A program made the translations under genes and the position numbers. This document shows, one piece after another, positions 33,401 to 47,600 of a stretch of DNA of 64,000 nucleotides; the stretch's first letter is position 1, and every line of letters begins with the position of its first letter. The notes below the pieces were generated by a model. The model ran no database searches. It was not told the origin of the DNA and saw only the letters and a list, made by a program, of their open reading frames with translations. The stretch lies in the NCBI GenBank assembly GCA_008508345.1, contig QNGE01003032.1, positions 1 to 64,000 of the forward strand, read 5' to 3'. The DNA comes from Paragonimus westermani. Lineage: Eukaryota; Platyhelminthes; Trematoda; Plagiorchiida; Troglotrematidae.

Positions 33401-36400
33401 TCATGCGTCCAAACTTTCTGAAATTCACTTTACTCATTTAATGCATACGCTCAGCGTTTAGGTTCGGTGCAATCCAGTGGGTTATTGAATACAGCAACTA
33501 GTCACTATCCCGGTGGATGAAAAGTATACCAGTAGGTTTCTTCTGTTTATCAGTAACCGGTACTAACTAACGGTCAACAACATTCTGTGTTCAGGTGGGA
33601 TAGAAGCGCACTGCGTAACACAACAGACGTGATTATTCCGTAAGTTTTCCTGCTTGGAAGTAGACATTGGCATATGATTCTGGGCCGTAAACATTGTGGT
33701 CTCCGGCAATAAACAAATATGATCCAAACGTGATGTTAAGCCTGTTTGATACGCAATCACTGCGTCGAGTTTGGTGTTATAACCAAGCAATTAAAAACGA
33801 AATGTGAATGCCCTTGAATGTACGTGAAAATCTTCACAGCGGAATATGATTGTATTTGGAAAGCTTATGTTAAGTATCATGATATAGTTGGAAGTCTCTG
33901 TCGTAATTTTCTATGTGGGCTTGTTCGCGTAACTTGCAGGGAAACCATATATGTGGCAGATTAAGAAACGTTTCTTCTTAGGTCGAGTAATCTGTTAAAA
34001 AAATATCATTTCATCTGAAGATAGCTGATCATTTTTAAAATTGAAAGGACTATCAGTTTAGCGTCTTCAGCCTACTGGGGGTTCTTCAAGAAGACGTTGA
34101 CTCAAAACAGAAAATCCTTTGGTGTATGCAAAAGCCATCTACAGCAAATAGGTCCTAATGTAAAAAGAGGGTGAATACGTACCCCACGTCATTCACACAA
34201 GTACCAATCGAGGACTTCAGGAGCAATGATCGAATAGATTAAACCGTCTGTTTTTAACCCGAGGGAACAAAGATTTCTACACCGTGTCATTCTGATTATT
34301 CTAATGGTGACAAAACTTTTACTTGTATGTCTATTAGAAGGTTACCGAGAGAAACAGTAATGAAATTTCCTATTTACAAGTTAGTTTTGTTGAATTCAAT
34401 ATAAACAGGCAACCAGCCGAAAGAATCACACGGTCTAGATTGGCTTCTGGTATTAGCTTCAGGGACAGTCAAATTTTAAGTGATTCTCCGTCATTAAAAC
34501 TGTGTCAGGTATGTACTGTTTACGCTCACTCTAAAATACTCCAAAGCGCATGCTGCTCAGTTTGAAAGTTCTGTGTGACTAGATTATCATGAGGTAGAAA
34601 TGCTTTGTTTATTCAAGTGAAGTTGATTTGGTCATTATGTAATCAGCCAAATCAAAGCGGTTTACTGTTAGGTTTGGAAACTCATCAATTTGTTCTGCAA
34701 TGGATATCAGAAACAGTCGAAAAATGGAAGTTTTGCTGATGTAATGCACACTATGTTTACAGGTAAACAATATTTTAGTATCCGAAATATATTGAATATG
34801 ACGCATAGTTACATGTAGTCTTCATCGGCGTTCTTGCTAGCGCTCCTTAAAAATGCATCAGACATTCGCGGCCGTTAATAAGACTTTTATCAGCACAACT
34901 TTTCAACAAACATAATGACTGTGTCTAGAGCACCTAGGCATTATGAGATAGTAGGTTGCAAAAAACTGTTAACAACTCATTTTTTGATAGTATTCTTATG
35001 GACACGTAGGTGTCAGTTATCCCCTTTAGCAGAAAGCAGTAGGAGTAAATTTTATTGTTAATGAAGGTCATCCTTTGTGCGCAAAATGAACATCTTTCAT
35101 CATACAATCGAACGGTTACAAACGTTTTGTCATTCTAAACGGTCCAGTGAGTGACTCTTATCTACAGCTTATCCTTAAAACTATTCGAACAAATCGTATT
35201 TCAGAAGTATTGATGTTTCGTAGAAAAACTTAAACTTCTGAAGCGGCGAGAATTTTCCAGCAGAAGAATGCAAATTTTGCCGGCTGGCACCTTTCAGTTC
35301 CCAGAAACAATACGCTGACAAGCATGTACCTGTCAGAGCATATACTGGTATTTAAGGGATGTCGATACAATTTCTGCAGGCGAAATCAGTGCAATAATGT
35401 CGAGATACGGTTCGGCTGTAATAGACACACGAAATCTAAGATTATTTTGTAATCGGGACTAAATCAGCCATCTATAATCAGAATCAGTTTTTGAATTACG
35501 AACAGCCAACCAGCAAAAGTTGGCCAAAATTAACTCTTCAAAAAACTCAACCTAGAAAGTTTGGCTGGCAATTTCTGAAGGTTACAAACTCGTCGATCAG
35601 GTGTTTTTCGCTTCGTTGATTCAAGTTTCAACCTGCGATCGAACAATTCAGGATTTATCACTTTTGGTTGATCAATTGAATATAACTACTTCGTAATTTG
35701 CAGCAAAATTACACACGTTAAGAAACGGCAACATTCAAAGCAAACCTATTTTGTCATTCGGTTCTGGTTTCTGTGAATTTAATTAATCAATTAAGTTAAA
35801 AATTTGAAAATTAACAAACCTGTAGTTATATTAACAACATAATTGAATCCAACACCTTTTAATGCAACACATGTCTCTCGATAAAATCGTCCGTTTGACC
35901 AGAGATCTTCATTTCAGGTTGAACTTTCAGTGATGACACTCAATTATTGGACACACAAATCGGTTTATGATTATATGTTGACATGTGATAAAAACCAAGG
36001 TAGACAAAAGCTGGCATAATACTGTAATACTACGACTGCAGCTTTTATATGTTTGCGAACTACTTGTCAAATGTGAATATATTGGCCTCAGCTTAATTAT
36101 ACGGAACGTGAGGCACAGTCCCCATTTCTAACATTCATGCATATATTCAAGACTACAAGTCTACTACGATAACAATTGGTTTCATTTTCTCAAAAGGATA
36201 AACAATACAATAAATGTATATGTGAGCGGTGCTTTTGCCCATATTAAATTGAGATCCTCTTCTGTCCTCGTAAATACGTTCAATCAAACTCATTATTGAT
36301 TACCGCACAACGAAGAAAGGAGAGATAGCACTAGGTTCAGTGGACTGGCGGTTCATAATAAGCTAGTGAAAGAGTTTTCAATGTTTATGGAGAAGAAGGA

Positions 36401-39400
36401 TGAATATCTAAATAAGACCATGACGACAAAGAATAATCACAAATTCAGCGGTGAGAAACTGTCTTAAGAGCAACATAGTTCATGCGTGTTTTACGTACTG
36501 TCTACTTTTCACAGACGTTAGTGAGAGATGCCAAAACGATCGAACATTCTGACGTCAGGATGGCCTACAACGCTTTGAAAAACAAGCCACAAGAAGATGG
36601 GACCAAAAGCTGTATAGTCGACAATAAATACTGAAACATCAACTCCTGAAAATACCATCCAACTTTCAGGTAGTGCGTTTTGTTCACTCCTTCTTTCTTT
36701 GGTTGTATGCGGACAGAATGAAAGATTTCGAGTATGGTACGATCGGAAGTGAACTCGATTGAATGTGATTAAGCCATTACAAACCTATATCTTGCAAAAT
36801 CATTCCAAGCTTGAAGCCCACGATAAAAAAAACCAATTGCCACAATTGGCCAGCAGTAAAATCAATGAAAGAGAAACTCTTGACTAAAAAGAAAACTAAT
36901 CAACGTGGTAACAGAAGAAGGACATGAGATAACACACCTCGCGAGCATATTTGTTCTCGTCACCGGGCCTGGAAACATTCGAATAAACTGTTGACAGACC
37001 TTGTGGAACTTCATGATATTTACTGTTAATCAGTGCGTACGGAGCTTTCAGCCTTACTTTGTGATATGCGAACAGTTTTAGACGAAACGCATTTAACTTC
37101 TTTGGTGATGAAGAATTCAACCAGCATTACAGGGACAATGATCATTGCGCTGTTTATGCCAATATGTGTTTCAGAATATCGTCCTCTTCCACACACGCAC
37201 ACGCACACACAGAAAATAAGTTTGACATAAGGTATATTTCAGGTAGATAAGCAGGCCAAGTAGACTGAGGGAAAGTTTAAATTTTGAATGACGCCTAATT
37301 TCAGATTGATGTCGAGAATTTGAAACAGATGTGATATTCATTTTATAAACTATCAACAATGCCTATGATTGTCCACACTGGAATTCCTATACAAACACTC
37401 GGAGTTGTGGAGCAAAAATGATATTCAACACCCCATTAGATAGGACAATATTTCCATAGCTGAATATTTGCCCGTCATCTTATGTGCTACTCCTCTCAAG
37501 TTATTCCATCATTTCGGGTGCGGTGAATAACATCAGAATTGACAGTAACCTCAGAAAGGTTATTTCACGTAAAACCAAATATTGCGCATCATTTTAAAAT
37601 GAATGAGATAAGTATTTCCCCGGAAACAAAAGATGTGCTAACAAACGACCGATGTTTGAGAATAGACACTGATATTTCTGGACTTCACTAAGTAAGTGCT
37701 GTTGATTTCCCGGACAGATATTCTGTCCAAACGCCGCTCCCTTATATTTCAGTTATACACCTATTCCCACCACAAGCGACTTATGTGGCCGTTAGGATAG
37801 GGGCCTTGAGTTATAACTCATAGGGTAGCTAATGCCATCCCCATTCAGACTAGCTGAACCTGCTGGGTCTGGACTAGGAAGAAATCGGTCGTACAGTGTC
37901 GGATTGAAGATGAGCTTCAGTAATCATCATGAGAATTACCGAATCTTATAACAACCAAATCCTTCGTGGCCAAATGTAACCCACGTTTCAGTTTAGTGCA
38001 CACTAAATGATTCATTATCCCACCCGTTTAGTAAGGAATCCAATAATGGCCTTCAAAAGCCAAGAAGGAATTCTCCGGAGGAAAGCACTTTATGAGATAT
38101 TTCCGCAGGATTATCCTAATGCCTAACTATAAGATGGCGTTATATTAAATTTAAACAGAAAGTGAGTGGTGTTATCTTCATTAATCGAAACCGGTTGCTT
38201 CAGATATTACGAAGTTTCATGCTTATTACTTCAATTAGCTGTTCAAATGATCAACACCTCTCCCACGTACTCATATGGAACGAAGGATTACCACTATGAT
38301 GACATATAATCACGTTTGAGACCGCAAAATAGGCGGCACCTCACAATGATATATAGATACATCAAACCGAATGTTTTAATAACCGTCTTGGTGAGCGTGG
38401 AGATATTTTAGTGAGAAACAGTCAGCTTTAATCATTTGCCATCACTTTTAAAAAGTCTAAACATTTTGTAGGCAAACAGCGCAGCAAAATAAAAGACATG
38501 CGTGACCGAATGAACTTACTGTGAGATCCACCTCATGTAGCGGCACAACTTGATGGATGAAAGGCAAGTTGTGCTATATTTGAACAGAGACATAAATACT
38601 GTATTTTTACTCAGATTAGACTTTGTCTGCACCATGTACAATCCTCCTGACTAGCGTTACGGCATTGAATTCGTGCTGGTAAATTTATAACGCTTGTAAC
38701 AGTGACTCAGTAATCACTGGAACAACCTTGAGAATATCCTCAAAATATTGTGAGTTCAATTGCACATCAAACGAAATATTAACATATCGCAACATATGTC
38801 TTCTTTCTGCGCTGATGAAATTGCACATCATCCTCAGTTTAATGTCCGGGTTCATTATATAAGTTACTGTTCAAGAATTTTCGCACAAAATGTCCGGCGT
38901 CTGCTTTATCAAAGCCTAGTACTAAAACGTTCAGGCTGAGAACAAAAGTTGAGAACATTTGCTCGATAAGTGATATCTAGCAGATCACCTAATCTGACTT
39001 GACATACCCAAACGAGATCAACATGTCTATTCGAAAAAAATTTAGTGTGTAACGGAGACAAAGTTCGGACTTATTAATGTGTCCGGCAAGAACAATGCTA
39101 GTGGTGATTTCTAGGTAGCAGTTTTCCAAGATTTTATTCTCAAGAAATAAGTTATACCCAGCAGCTGCTCATGCACCACATTTATTTACCAACTGACTGT
39201 CCAGACAGTTTGAGGAATTTTACAACACTCAGAAAAGGAGTGTCCCGTTCTGCGAAACCACCTCGTTATTACTTAGCTTAGCTTAACTGCAATGTAATAT
39301 TCAATCATGTGGTGAATTACAGAAGTTTTACACATTTCATGTGAATTATATCTGATGCTAAATAATCAAAACTACCTGGTGAATAATTGCGGTGAATTTG

Positions 39401-40895
39401 ACGTATAAGCTAAAGTAGATCCTAGGCGTAACTGACAGTGATCCACGGGTTGCACAATTATCACATGAAAGCAGAGATAGAATCAAGATTTCAAACAGGG
39501 CAAGATTACGCACTGAGGAGCGGTACTAAAAAGGAAGAGGCTAACGTTTTTCGATTTTATGGGAAGGAGATTCTTGAGAACCCAGGGGTAATTTAGATGT
39601 TCCAATCAGTTGTGATTGATGTTCAGTATCTATTTTGCGTATTTTGTAACAGCAGTATGAACTTCAGTAGAGGAACCAGTGTTTTCGGCGAAAGTTTTTA
39701 AGTTCTAGCATAACGTTCACTCTTTGCTTAAATGCATCATAACTCAACGTGCAGTGGTGGCGTAATGGAAGATAACATAAGAGTTGTCTGATTACCCACA
39801 GCATTCTTCTGCGTCGATGTGAAAATGGGATATAGAGTACGTATAAGCCTGTTTAGGATGAGCACCCAGGATGAGAGATTAATTTCGTTCCAACTTTCAT
39901 AAGAACATGCAACAGAAATCGTCAAGATGTTAGTTTAATTTGGAAAATGTACACTTGTGTACACACTTGGGACTGTGTTATCCATCATTTAGTTGGGCAG
40001 GACACATTGTACATTACGACAGAACACATTCCCCACATATGTCAATCTGAAAATAATTACTATCTAGAGCATTTACTATATTTCGGTTTAAGATGACTTG
40101 GTTTCTTTTTGATAGTTAGGAAAAGATATCGCTTCATATTTCAAACGTGCCACACTCTATTCAGAAAAGGTAAGTGGCTCATCTCAGAGATAGCTTTGTA
40201 CAAATCGATGTGATCAATTATTGTTCATCACCATGACGATTGTGAGCATACAATAAAGTTAGACACTCCAAAATATTTCAACACAACCAAAATCACAAAA
40301 TGCCACAATGAAACAACTGTACCGAACATGAGGCTCTCATAATCAGACAACATCTGGGCAGCTACCAGATTGCACAGCCGAGGAATATTATAAAATTTCA
40401 GTCGCAATCAGGTTGATAATTTTGGGAACCCGGAGGGCAAACGTATTTGTACTGCAAATTAAAATATTTTGTCGGAAACAGTAAGCAGGTGAAAATATTT
40501 TACATTAGTGTGAGTTAGTTTCAAGGCAGAACTTAAGCTGATTTGTAGACCGGACGAACCTTGTGCATTAATTATCATAACAAATTTTTGAAGTAACATT
40601 CTACTCAAGATGAACTCGTTGGTGAGGCTAAGTAAATTCGAACATTCTATGATTGCAACTATGTGTAGTAAAACACGTTCGCCAACAAATATTGTCCATC
40701 TGTTCAATTCTGAACAAATAATATTAATTAAAACCATCCGACTCTTTGAAATTGAAAAGTCAGTCTGCTATAAATAAACATTGTCAGACAGATGGCCCAT
40801 TTTAGTATGCGACATTTGGAACGGTCAGCACATCTTTTTCAATTATTTTTCAACACCTACATTCAAAGAAAACTTAATTGAACAATCGACGAGTT
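30485..40895. other. Long spacer, no recognisable gene
   Basis: Ten kilobases with no gene I can support. The largest open frames are 104 codons (32402-32716 -) and 98 codons (31563-31859 +), neither with family features. 37360-39736 has no open frame of 60 codons. The only plain repeat is a short CA tract at 37190-37211. Confidence 0.55.
37190..37211. repeat. Short (CA)n microsatellite, interrupted
   Basis: An alternating CA run of about 22 bases with two CG interruptions. It is the clearest simple repeat in the window; a shorter TA run is at 52536-52546. Confidence 0.85.
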
Positions 40896-40900
40896 AAGCC

Positions 40901-41460
40901 GTGGAGGACAGCATTCTTGAAGAATTCACATTCACTAGAACAATAGTCACACAAAGTGACCAAAACGGAAAGTGTGGAAGAGAGATGTATCTAGAAGAAA
41001 AGAAAATTTCATACATCGGGTTAACATTCAAGGACGACACGCTAGCAGAAAGTGTCGCACTTAGGCTCAAATATGCAGCTAATATCACCTGTTTTGCCGT
41101 TTATCTACCTAAGCTTGAAAAATAGTGACTGTTACTGCGACCTCGTCCTGTGTATACTCATACATGTGTTCGAGCGAAATAACTTGTGTTGGCCCCAAGG
41201 ACAGACGCTTAGTTGAACGGGTTTATCAATCTCATTTAGCTTGCCTCAATATTCGGTTAATCAAAACAGCCAACGGAGCCATATTATCACGCATTATGGA
41301 TTCCGACCACTCCACCAATGTGAGAGACTTGATTCTCCCAAACTACCTAGCTGAGATCACCCAGTTGAGGGCAGTATGGAATGAAATTCTGTCCACATTC
41401 AAAACTGTTGGGGGTCGCCCGTACAACCGAACCCTGTGTGTCCATAAACCTCTCGTATGA
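40901..41460 (+). pseudogene. PLE-E linker and GIY-YIG endonuclease remains
   Basis: The linker frame (40901-41125) ends with EEKKISYIGLTFKDDTLAES and RLKYAANITCFAVYL. PLE-C has EKKRVCIELSFRGDYVMQQ and SSIKRTFNAAEL. A frameshift at 41125 leads to the nuclease frame (41125-41460): CVYSYMCS, then TCVGPKDRRLVERVYQSHL for C-x-C-G-x-x-Y-(I/V)-G-R-T...R-(V/I)-x-E-H-L. The second tyrosine is C, and the catalytic arginine is K or D depending on alignment, so activity is lost. SRIMDSDHS fits the H-I-x-x-(S/T)-G-H motif, and RTLCVHKPLV the end block LCVQKQLV. The open frame ends there, as in PLE-C. Confidence 0.8.
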
Positions 41461-41650
41461 ACTTAAGAACTGCCTCAGTGGACCGCTCACCATGCTAGGA
41501 TGTCAACACCTGTTGTTCACGTGGCTACTTGATCATAGTTTGACCTACTTCAACACATTAACCATCCATACCCCCAGCGTACTGCCTTGATTCCTTGCAA
41601 AAGTGTGCTATGAATCGTTATCTATTCAGCCTAATGATGAATCACTGAAA
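40901..41650 (+). mobile_element. PLE-E: 3' end of a Penelope-like element
   Basis: A truncated PLE with linker, GIY-YIG nuclease and a 3' tail. It is not from the B/C subfamily: shared residues are limited to the family core. Truncation removed the RT. The tail near 41630-41655 contains TAATGATGA, six bases, then GAAAAC. This recalls a hammerhead core, but the stems do not form, so no ribozyme is called. Confidence 0.8.
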
Positions 41651-41659
41651 ACGAGCCTG

Positions 41660-44600
41660 TTTGCCACCCCGTAATTTTCATGACCACACTGAGAACTTTC
41701 ACACGTCAAACTCCAACATTCATGTGCAGCACAGTTTACGTCATGCCGGTTCACTGCTATTCTGATTAACCACTTCGTATAAACTCATTGCAAGTAGCTG
41801 AGGAAACAAAATAGCCGAGTAATTCTGCCAGCTTGTGGGAATCTGCTGTGCTGAAGTACCGCCTACGTACGCACGAGTGCTAACAACTTTGTGATTGTCG
41901 ATCAGCTGCCACATTTTGATCAACAAGCACTGATAGTCGAAACTCTCTACGTCCGCAAATGTCAATGCGTTATTTACCGCACACCTCATATCCCACACAT
42001 GCCAACCAGCTCAACAATACTGGATTTTATTTGTATGGTGTTATTTGGAAAGCCACAAGAACAGTAACAAAACTACGTTAATCTGGGATGCTTTCCCTAA
42101 CTGTGTCCATTGCACAAATTTCTTGAACTGTTACAACTTCCATCAGCATACTGAGGTTGCAAACTCATTTCCTGTGTGTGAAAGTGTCAATTATGGAATA
42201 ACACTGAGAGTGTAAAACGACAATATTATTATAGACGATGGGGAGTTCGCATAATTTAGGTTATGGAGACCGGTGAATAAACCAGGTTTCATTTACGTTA
42301 TTTTAAACAATCATCCAGTGTGTATTTCTAGGAAAAAAGAGTGTTTGAGGAAAAGTTTATCGGCTGACAGGTTGTCACTTTGCTTAATTGCTCGTAATTT
42401 TCATCATCCGCTTGAATCGGGGAACAACGTTCTATCTCGCAAAGTTTCTAGTCAGTTTTATCGTGACTATGTGCTCCCACACAATTACCTCGATTGAAAA
42501 GTTGTGACACTGAGCGGCAGTATCGTCCTGAAATGTTCAGTCTTGAATGTGTTATAAAGGACTTTAATTAGCTGCATTGCAAACTATACTTAACAATGAG
42601 CCTGCCGAGTTAACCCAAGTGTGATTAACGCTAATTAACAGATTTTTCCGGGGTAGGTTACAAATACATACACGAAAGCAATCAGTTCCAAAGTCTGATC
42701 ACCGCAATCCTCATAAGGTAGTGTGATAATCTGTTGATTACTTACCCCAATATGAATGAAGCATGGAATATTCTATGCATACCCAATGTTGGATTCATTC
42801 CCGAAGTGTACGAATTGGAAGGTAGATCATCGGCATACACATACTGAGGGCTGCACAACGTCGTTCATAAACACTCCATCTTGGGAAAGCCGAAGGAAAG
42901 TTGCATAATTCGTTTGGTTTGTCGAGATGTTACATAAGAAGCATTAATTTTGGACATCGACAAATGAATTCTTTGTGTTGGCCAAAGTGTGTTCACGGTT
43001 AATTTCATATAACTAATCTGTGATACCTGATAATGATTGTGATTCATATAATGCCATGAGGTACATCATCTGAGTTGTAACTTTGCACACGGTAAATAAG
43101 AGCAGAATTATTAAAATGCCAGAAGTTTTTGGAATGGCGGAATGTTGGACTATTTTTATGGTTTGGTTACTACAGTTTTGGATGACGGAAGCTAGTGTAT
43201 GTATTTTGTGTAACGTATTGATTCGATAGCACCAAACCGCGACTGCATTGGACAATTCATATTGGGGGTGAATGGGGTGGGGGAAGAGAGCGGAAATAAT
43301 GAAGATCACTCATATATACTTGATTCAAGATGTTTTTAGTAAAATGATGACGGCCTCAGCTCTTGTCATAAGCAGTCAGAACGGCATGTCATCGCCACGA
43401 GCGATATTTGAATTCCGGCCACCCTTTTATGAAGCAACTGCACTAACCAGAACGGCACGACCTCATATTTGAGTGGGATATCATATTCGGAAGTCAATGG
43501 ATAATGCTCAGAATGTCTGATTATCCCGAGATGAGACAGTTCCGATCTGTCAAATCAGATCAACAAATCTACTACTGGGAGTTAACTCTATGCTGTAATC
43601 ATAAATAACTAGGCTTGTTAATTGATATTTTGAACATAGGTAAATGGGTGCTTGATGAAGATATTATAGCGATTATTTCTGACCTCTCTAACTGCCCGTT
43701 CTCCGGCTACCCCCTCGTTGGTTACCTTGTAAAATCGTGATATGAGCTGTAATGTATTTTGCTTGATGACGACTCAATGAAGACAACCCCGTTCAGTGCG
43801 CTGCCATTTCAACCATCTCAAGTTCGACTTATCCACTTAAGATGAAGCCATAAACAGAACTTCAGTATAAAACAGTAAAAGCTGTCTGTTAATTCAAACG
43901 ATACCGTGGCAAAATCAAACGAAGATGGAGTAAAAGGTCATCCAAAAACCACTGAGCTAGGAATTACGGTGGATTTTGAAACCGTGAGTTTTCTTGTATG
44001 GAGTTTTACTGATTGTTGAGGTCACCTAATCAGGACTGATAATCCGCTGTTAATCATCAGCACACTCAACTGAGTGGCATATCAGTTTGACACTTAGTGG
44101 TTAATGAAAGCAAAGTGAATCAGTTTCTATCGGGACAGTTTCGGGGTATTATTGTAAACAGCAGTTGCTGTTGATAATTATTACTCTGATTTTAGCTGAT
44201 TAGACTGATTCTTCTTGGAGAATCAGACAACCGTACTACAATCGGATGTCATGAGTAAATTATGATTAAATCATTTGCTAACGTACGTTAACCTTTCTTT
44301 AAGTGTGCATACGTGACTCAAATTATCTGGTTCTGCTTCGTTCGATGATTGTGAAAATGCACTAAGGGGCTTCCTCAAGTTTGGTGACAACAATGTGGTA
44401 AATTGCCGGGTTAAAACTGGCAAGATTAATGTAAAGATTAACGCCGACAAACTTTAAGAAATCTCGCTGACGACTGATTTTTGAAAAGCTTTCCGAATCC
44501 TGTGGGAATGGGGTCCACTAAGGTCTCGAGCATTAATATATCGACAGACCGGAACCGTTTGTCCTAAACACAACAAAACCTAATGCGTCAACTTTGGTTC

Positions 44601-47600
44601 TTTGGAGAATAGCTTTCAATTGAATTCTTAATATGAACCAATTTTACAGAGTAGCTGAAAATCCCACGGAATTTTGTAGCAGTTTATTCAGACGACCGTT
44701 TGATCAGAGGAGAATCCAGTGCATGCCTGTCCAGGCACTATTTCCATCTGTTCGATTTGTGTGGTGGTATTTTCCGAATTCGAGATTGACGCGAACAAAT
44801 AAACCTTTAACATTTTTCAACACACTTCCTCTTTAAATTAAGGGACGAGATGATATTTTGTATTCAATAAATGAACGTTTCCATCACTAGTAAGCACTTT
44901 AGAAAAGGTGCGTTGTGAATGGAGTGTGTTACTTCTTTCCGGCGCACTCAACCTAAACGTATGGAATACGAACTAGCCCAGCTGAATCAAAATCCCTACC
45001 ATGAGTTGAAACATTTAAGTACATATGAGTTGATGTGATATAAAAAGCTAAGGGGATGAAGTTTTGTCTCAGGTAACCAGTAAACATTTACTTTTCGCTA
45101 CCAAAATGTTGACTGCCCACTTAAGCGCTCTCTTTCAGTCCACTTCAGACCAGTCTACAATTTTATAGCTCTCTCGAAAGGCTAAGATGAAATAGCATTC
45201 GCGAAAACTCCTTCAAAATTTGTGCTCGTTGTTTTTAAATTCCTGCCCACCATTTAGTCAAATAGCAACGACAAACAAAACTTTACTTGCAAAGGAGATA
45301 AATCGATAACAATAGATTTTATACACTCTATTTATCAATAAAATTGAGCTCAGCTCAGCTTCAGTGTAGAACCAAAATAACCAAGATTCACATATAAAGT
45401 GAGGCCGTTCCTTTAATTCTTCATCGTTCCTCATAGTGCGCAAAAACAATAGATCATTAACGCGACTGAATAAACTAAATATTGGGAACATTTCTTCTCA
45501 TGGTGTTTCTTTCAGTCTCTTCTTACCGTCGTAAATGATATCACAAATATTTTCATCTGTCCAGATGACAAGACTCCTCTGCATGCGCTGATAAAATACT
45601 GAAATTAGTAAAATACAACACGATGGCGGATTCACATACATGCATAGAGTTAGGCTGAGTGAACTTCTTTGACAAAACGTGCCCACGTTTGATTATTGAA
45701 TATCCAAGGCGATTACAAATAAAAAAACGAGTTCCTAATCGCAGCACTTTTACGTCTAGATAGAAATATCGACAGTAACTATTATTAAATTGGTTGGTCA
45801 TTAAAAATGCCACATTTCTACCTGAAAATGGTAACTCGGTATCTATAAAAAGACTGTTGAATCTACTGGAACACCTTGTGGAAAAGACCGATAGTGGAAC
45901 ACGAAGCTTTTTGTATTATGACATTTTGCACACCCTTTATTAAACATTGCGGCGTAAATAATGGTGCTTGTAATGGACAGATAAAGAAACGACAGACGAA
46001 GATAGTATGGATGATAGGACAAATCATCAATGTTCTGGACGCGGTGGGACGTCGATGTCACCGCTGTCAAGCGTGCTGTTGACGTAGAAACTGCTGGAGG
46101 ATCACGAGTTGAACGACAACTGTTGAAAGTACGTAGCCAGACTGACGTGAATAATAAAAGTTAAACAGTTAGGATTATGGTGCAACTACAGATTGTTTGG
46201 GATGTGAGCGAATGTAGCATGTAACAAAGTCCAGTAAAGCAAAATAACTATTGCCTCCGAAGTGTGCAAGTTTCGGATGAATGCTAAGTTGCATTCACCA
46301 AATAGAAACGGCAGATCTATTATCTGATCTGAGGCCAGTAGGTTTGCTGTTGACCAGGAGAACATACCGTCCAGTGTGTAGAAGTATACAGCACGAGAAA
46401 ATTCGCACTACTCGGCGCCAACACGTTAAAACCCGATGTCTACGCACTTTGGGAGTGGACCTGTGATCGAGCTAATCAGTGGACAGTGTTAAGTTTCTAC
46501 AACTGCTATAGCAAAATGATACGAGTAACGCCTATGAGCAACGCTATGAAGCAGTTATATTACCTCACGCTTTAGTGTTGCCTATACTAAGCTGTTCTAG
46601 GGGAAACAGGGTATAATTACCGCAGAAAGAGAACAGCGTATTTTGTCTGATCAGAAAGTTCGATGTGTATTCTACCTTTGGCTGCGTTCTGCATTTGGAA
46701 CTCCCCACTAGATCTTCCGATGTACGTCAGTAGCCAACCCAATATTTCAGCTTGTACTCTGATGCCATGAGACATACTTAACATAACCTACATCCAGCAT
46801 TTCTACACCTCGCGTCAATTAGCCTAACTCGAAAATTCCGTTATTACATACAGGTGTAAAGTTCGATATGAATTCTATAAATAAATTGTGCAACACTGAC
46901 TTTTCGTGAAATACCGAGAAAACAGAAATTAAAAGCGCACACTAGAAGACATACATACCTGGAGACATGGATTACCAAAGAACGTTTAGTTCCAAAACAA
47001 GAGGGCGCATACATCTCAATGAATTAGTGGCCTCATTTGAGACAGAATTTTTACAGTTCTTGGAAAACACAGGAGTGATTTGAGCTTATCGACAGTGTCC
47101 GCAAATAATACTTAGTAGTCCAAAAAATTAACCACGTGATAGTACAGTATGTCCGATTGTCTGACAATGCACACTAAAAGTACTCACTCTAAATTAACGA
47201 GCTTCATACTTTTATGATGGCAAATTGATTAACTCCAATACCACATCTTAACTCTATCAGGTTCGACATCACAATATTGTGACAACTGTGAACTTCGTTC
47301 CCAAAACTCGCGCGCGTCACTCAGTGTTTCAGATATTTCGACGTACACTCTGCTCAAGTTTGTCTGAACCCAAGGGGGGGAAGTAAATACTTGTCCTAAA
47401 ATCAACAGGTTGAGCAGCCATGATTTCTAATAACCCAGTTCAGTTAAAATGGTGAGTGAATCCTGATAAAATATACAATCAAGCAATCAGAAATTAACCT
47501 TCCCCAACCTGTAGTGTGCCAATCGGCATTCACGTATTAGACGTCCATTTCCGCCGATAGAAATGAATGTTGACTTGTGTTGTTTCTTTTGCAGTTCGTG

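Noticed and set aside
37780..37900. tRNA-Ser/Leu-like beginning (TGGCCGTTAGG)
   Set aside because: The A-box has several mismatches and no B-box is at a sensible distance.
41630..41660. Hammerhead-like TGATGA...GAAAAC in the PLE-E tail
   Set aside because: The first core strand is off, and stem I and stem III do not form; kept only as a possible remnant.
43264..43285. Possible G-quadruplex
   Set aside because: Only three G tracts are present; a fourth is missing within a usable distance.
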